Shown here: positions 47,505 through 64,000 of the stretch, in pieces
Layout: each line of letters opens with the position of its first letter
Position numbering within the stretch: position 1 is the stretch's first letter
Origin: Sipunculus nudus
Taxonomy: Eukaryota > Annelida > Sipuncula > Golfingiida > Sipunculidae
NCBI GenBank assembly: GCA_026874595.1
Contig: CM049316.1
Location: forward strand, 6,774,339 to 6,838,338
Reading direction: 5' to 3'
DNA: 64,000 bases
The notes under the pieces: model-generated
Seen by the model: the letters and a program-made list of their open reading frames with translations, nothing else
Database searches by the model: none
Told to the model about the DNA's origin: nothing
Program-made: the position numbers and the translations under genes

Positions 47505-49305
47505 TCGCTCAGCCTGACAGATCTACAGAATATTCATTACAACTCCACTCAGCCTGACAGATCTACAGAATAATCATTACAACTCCACTCAGCCTGACAG
47601 ATGTACAGATTAATCATTACAACTCCACTCAGCCTGACAGATCTACAGGTTAATCATTACTACGCCACTCAGCCTGACAGATCTACAGGTTTATCATTAC
47701 TACTCCGCTCAGCCTAACAGATCTACAGGTTAATCATTACTACCGCTCAGCCTGGTAGATCTACAGGTTAATCATTACTACTCCGCTAAGCCTGACAGAG
47801 CTACAGGTAATTATTACTACTCCACTCAGCCTGACAGACCTACAGACTAATCATTACTACTCCGCTCAGCCTGACAGATCTTCAGGTTAATCATAACTAC
47901 CGCTCAGCCTGACAGATCTACAGGTTAATCATGACTACTCCGCTAAGCCTGACAGAGCTACAGGTAATTATTACTACTCCACTCAGCCTGACAGACCTAC
48001 AGACTAATCATTACTACTCCGCTCAGCCTGACAGATCTTCAGGTTAATCATTACCAATCCGCTCAGCCTGACAGATCTACAGGTTAATAATAACTACTCC
48101 CCTCAGCCTGACGGATCTACAGGTAAATCATTACTACTCCGCTCAGCCTGACAGATCTACAGGTTAATCAATAATACTCCGCTCAACCGGACAGATCTAC
48201 AGGTTAATCATTACTACTCCACTCAGCCTGACAGATCTACAGGTTAATCATTACTACTCCACTCAGCCTGACAGATCTACAGGTAAATCATTATTACTCC
48301 GCTCGACCTGACAGATCTACAGGTTAATCATTACTACTCCGCTCGACCTGAAAGATCTACAGGTTAATCATTACTACTCCGCTCAGCCTGCAGATCTACA
48401 GGTTAATCATTACTACCCAGCTCAGCCTGACAGATCTACAGGTTAATCATTACCAATCCGCTCAGCCTGACAGATCTACAGGTTAATTATTACTACTCCG
48501 CTTGACCTGACAGGTCTACAGGTTAATAATAACTACTCCCCTCAGCCTGACGGATCTACAGGTAAATCATTACTATGCTCAGCCTGACAGATCTACAGGT
48601 TAATCATTACTACTCCGCTCAGCCTGACAGATCTACATTTTAATCAATAATCCTCCGCTCAACCGGACAGATCTACAGGTTAATCATTACTACTCCACTC
48701 AGCCTGACAGATCTACAGGTTAATCATTACTACTCCACTCAGCCTGACAGATCTACAGGTAAATCATTTTTACTCCGCTCGACCTGAAAGATCTACCGGT
48801 TAATCATTACTACTCCGCTCAGCCTGCAGATCTACAGGTTAATCATTACTACTCCGCTCAGCCTGACAGATCTACAGGTTAATCATTACCAATCCGCTCA
48901 GCCGGACAGATCTACAGGTTAATCATTACTACTCCGCTCGACCTGGCAGATCTACAGGTTAATCATTACTACTCCGCTCAGCCTGACAGGTCTACAGGTT
49001 AATCATTACTACTCCACTCAGCCTGACAGATCTACAGGTAAATCATTATTACTCCGCTCGACCTGACAGATCTACAGGTTAATCATTACTACTCTGCTGG
49101 ACCTGACAGATCTACAGGTAAATCATTACTACTCTGCTCAGCATGCAGATCTACAGGTTAATTATTACTACTCCGCTCAGCCTGACAGATCTACAGGTTA
49201 ATCATTACCAATCCGATCAGCCTGACAGATCTACAGGTTAATCATTACCAATCCGATCAGCCGGACAGATCTACAGGTTAATCATTACTACCCCGCTCAG
49301 TATAG
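47505..49305 (+). repeat. 40-bp BglII satellite, array C (about 45 units)
   Basis: Same unit as arrays A and B. The first units carry AGAATATTCATTACAACTCC variants. A multi-unit block with GAGCTACAGGTAATTATTAC is repeated about 150 bp apart (near 47797 and 47947). It ends at CTCAGTATAGAAAAAAAAAG, directly before X2. Confidence 0.95.
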
Positions 49306-49322
49306 AAAAAAAAAGTTTTTCC

Positions 49323-51970
49323 AGTCAATATGTTTATACATCTTTATTATTACATAAACAATTTTACAATATCTGTTTATTCCTTTAATGTTATCAAAGG
49401 TAAGAAAAATTACACCAGACATAGAGACATGCAAGCATACACAGCTTCCTTTGATTGAACCTGGAAAAACCATGCGTTACATGCTAAAAAAGACAATATC
49501 TATCAAAAATAAATGCAGGAAAATATTTGTTAATTCACATTAACAGTATATCACACTTGATTTTTTGTTTAAATAATTAAACAAATTTAAACCATATACC
49601 AGATATTTCCTCTACGGTGAACTCTTTATTAAGAAAATATGAATTCAAGATGAATGTTTAGGAAATACCCTTATCTAGCTTGCTAAATAGTGATTAATCA
49701 ATAAGTTCAATACCAGATCTGTTCTGCCAATTAAAAATAAATTGACCAAAAATATCATGTATCTAAATTCAGTTATAAATAGTGCCTCCGATATAAAAAG
49801 TGACTCATGGAGTCATGGGTAATTTTTAATGTTACCTGAGTATTATTCTAAGAGGCACACACCAATTAACACTTATGAATGATACATGCATATTTTCAGT
49901 ACCAAAGAACCCATATGCTAAATTTGATGAATTCCGTGATCTTACGGTTATGATATGATTCACATTTAAAAGCTGATACAAGTTTACTTAATGCATTAAT
50001 ATGAAGATACCATGTGAGGGTGACCTAGGTTTGATGTAAGTTGGAGAACTTGTTCACGTGAAATGATCTATCCAATTTAAAAGCCACAAGCATTGTCTAC
50101 AAAATATGCCACTTCAACGGTCAATGAAACCAACAGGTGATGATCAAAGTGTGACGGCTAAAGCTCAAACAGTTCACTTAAACTCAGCTAAGCTAAACAT
50201 ACATCTACACATTACAAACAAACACACTGGCCTTAGTGGGCAAAAATTAAATGAACCACAGTGACAGAATTTGCTCCGTCCCATATATAAAAAGGCAGCC
50301 ATGTCTGTTTGTGCCGTATTTTACCCGTTCCTTAAATTTATGGGATGATCTTCACTATTCATGTAAATTCATTAAAAAAATCTTATAAACAGATATTGAT
50401 CAATGACCAAGTAAGCTTAATCAACACCAACTGGTCAACGGAAATCAATTGGTTAAAATTGCATCAAGTGTTCAGTCTCTCAGAAATTTAGACACATTTT
50501 CTGTGCATTTTTAAACTTAATCATTACTGTCATACATGAAAATGGTGTATTATCATGTAGAAAAATTTTAATAACTTGTGGCACTTTAACATGTCTCTGC
50601 ACTCTGACCATTGACAAATTTATTATCAATGGCTCAGTTAAAACTATGAACAAAACTATAGTATAAATTGGTCCATTAAGATCATGGAAAAAGTAGGATT
50701 TATAAAGGTCCAATAAGACCATGGAAAAAGATGGACCCATTAAGATCATCATAAAGCTTATCTATGGGTCCATCAAGATCATCAACAAACCTCTTATGAA
50801 CTTTGTCTCCATCAAGACCATGAAAAACTAGTATTTTCTCTGGATATATATATATCATTGAAAAAATAGTATTTTCTATAGGAAAGACTTGATAATCTTG
50901 AAAATCAAAAAGTCATAAAATCTTTGTCTTACAAATTCTGTGTCCATAAAGACCATGGACAAACCTGAATTCTTTATGGAAAACTCTTGTACTTTCTCTC
51001 AGCCCACTCTGATCACCAACAAACATATTATCCCATTAAGATATAAAGAAATGTCTTATATACAGTATTCATTCAAACCATGGACAAGCCTGTATTATCT
51101 ATAGATCAATAAAGATCATGGACAAACAAGTTTTCAATTAAGATCAGTTGTGTTGTTTTATAAACAGATCCATCCTTAGACAAAGTGTCAGGCCCACAAG
51201 CCCCTCCAGCATTTAACCTTATCAATTATTGATTTCATGAATCGACTGAAAGAAAAATTATATGCTCTAATATGCAAAGCAGGTTTCTCTAGGTACAGCT
51301 GGATTAATGTGCAGCTGATAAATTCCTTCATAATAACAAACGTCCTTTATATGGCACTAAATCCACTAAAGTCAGATACACAGCTCACAGAGACCATTAC
51401 AAGAAATGATGTGCTAGTGTTTATTTATGTTTATATAAATTTCTGTCAGTACATTTATTAAAAGGGTCAGGTCTATAAATACTTTATTCTTAACTGACAC
51501 ATAATATTCTGTAAATACAGCATATGAAAATCTATATTCTAAACTACCCAAGATTATTTAAATTCCCTTTGTGTTAGTAAAAATGGCAGACCGATGTAGC
51601 GTGTAAAGATCTCTACCATGTCCCTGAACCTGTAAATCTCTCCCAGTCATCTGACTAGAAAGGGGTGCCACCTTGAGGCCAATCTCTGAACTAAACCTTA
51701 AAATGTCACTTTTACATTTTTAGAACCCAAATAGTCAATATGAATATATAATATGAAGACATATATTTTAACATGATCAAAATAAATACAATTTTTTTAA
51801 ATTTTTCTACTGACTTGAACAAATGAGGCACACGGTACACACTGAGATATGATACATAATTCATTGTCGGATGTACACTCATGGATATCAAGGTTAAAAA
51901 AATTACATGATAATGGCAGGGCTCAACATTAACAGTTAACAGCTTGCCCGTGGCAAGTAAAAGTTCTAGA
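49323..51970 (+). repeat. Segmental duplication flank X, copy 2
   Basis: Matches X1 (38220-41441) but lacks the 421-bp TA MITE. It starts a few bases after array C without an E1-like element between, and runs into the complete hAT-like MITE. It lies just downstream of the copine stop codon. Confidence 0.9.
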
Positions 51971-52358
51971 AAATGGCAGTAGGGCAGCCAAAAGAGGATT
52001 CCTACTCACCCGGCTGGGCAAGTGGGTGCAACATTTATCTTTACACAAGGGTCTGAATCTTGACTAATCTTAAGTTAGCCACTTTCTTTTTCAGAAGTAG
52101 TTAAATCATATTTAATACCCCAAGCTTAAATTATCTGCATGTTTTAATCTGTGCAAATGCTAAAGAGAAATTTTATTTACAAGCAAACATTTGCATATGT
52201 ATATTGTAGCAAAATTATCATGTAGATCACATTTTTTGTGGTTGTGGGTGCAATCACTGATTTTTGTGAGACAAGCAAAAATCCATGTGGGGAAAGTAAA
52301 AGCTAGTTGTCACTTGCCCTACTTAGCAAGTACTTTCAAAAGTTAATGTTGAGCCCTG
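51917..52358. mobile_element. hAT-like MITE, 442 bp, with 17-bp TIRs and 5-bp TSD
   Basis: CAGGGCTCAACATTAAC at 51917-51933 is the exact reverse complement of GTTAATGTTGAGCCCTG at 52342-52358. AATGG lies immediately outside both ends (51912-51916 and 52359-52363). CAGGG termini and a 5-bp target duplication fit the hAT/hAT5 group. Subterminal text (GCTTGCCCGTGGCAAGTAAA against CACTTGCCCTACTTAGCAAG) is also partly inverted. It has no coding capacity and lies about 200 bp downstream of the copine stop. Confidence 0.85.
52172..52177 (-). terminator. Candidate poly(A) signal for copine (AATAAA)
   Basis: The plus strand TTTATT reads AATAAA on the copine strand, about 385 nt after the stop codon and inside the hAT-like MITE. 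Other AATAAA matches exist further on, for example near 51484. Use is not demonstrated. Confidence 0.35.
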
Positions 52359-52560
52359 AATGGCCTATAAATATTGATAGTATGCATATAATCTGTTTAG
52401 CTGACTAATTCTTGCATTTTGTTTAGATATACATAAGACAAACATAGTAGCAAACAGCTGGGTTAAATGATGCAGCAGTAGTACACTGTATGGTGTTTTG
52501 ATGCTTCTGTTTCTCAACTTCTGGTCTTTGTGTATCTGTTGGTCATTTGCATATTACTGT

Positions 52561-64000
<11,440 letters not shown>

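Overview
The window looks like AT-rich, repeat-dense nuclear DNA from an invertebrate animal. A marine mollusc, probably a bivalve, is my best guess. That guess rests on the spliced copine gene, on elements with tandem-repeat cores, GACGGACA-type tetranucleotide runs and subterminal hairpins (like those known from bivalves), and on the mixture of short DNA transposons and decayed LINEs. I saw no bacterial-style operons, rRNA or tRNA genes.

Layout. (1) 1-9 kb holds two diverged copies of a ~2 kb unit with decayed coding-like fragments, a pogo-like MITE, a decayed RTE-like LINE fragment and a ~165-bp tandem repeat. (2) 9-17 kb holds ~155-bp satellite arms in opposite orientation around a segment with a frameshifted membrane-protein-like remnant, then a 32-bp minisatellite, an exon-like frameshifted minus-strand segment and a 311-bp duplication. 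(3) 17-21.8 kb is mostly unique; one weak first-exon candidate is at 17.66 kb. (4) 21.87-51.97 kb is a nested tandem segmental duplication. Its parts are a 'head' (after a CRE/TATA promoter-like site), a 'body', a 40-bp BglII satellite and a flank called X. The order is head A-body A-array A (6.5 kb), body B-array B-element E1-X1, head C-body C (split by LINE DNA carrying a 48-bp minisatellite)-array C-X2. Insertions found in only one copy give an order of events, and one patch of near-identity between copies A and C suggests gene conversion. (5) 52.56-63.87 kb, minus strand, holds the last four coding exons of a copine. They cover the C-terminal half of the VWA/copine domain and a Pro/Thr-rich tail, and the upstream exons lie beyond the right edge. 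The 9.1-kb last intron is filled mostly by two large elements (E2, E3).

A family of elements with the same ends (E1, E2, E3, the truncated E4 and a short relative in X) recurs in plus orientation. Members share a 5' sequence around TGACCCATGGGTCA and a 31-nt 3' hairpin but carry different tandem-repeat cores, a Helentron/pearl-like modular design. E3's core contains a recurring perfect 12-bp palindrome, GGTGGCGCCACC. E1's core contains repeated DR1-type nuclear-receptor motifs.

The only confidently functional protein-coding gene is the copine. Most other open frames come from tandem repeats or AT-rich DNA. All similarities were judged by eye; no alignment or database search was run.
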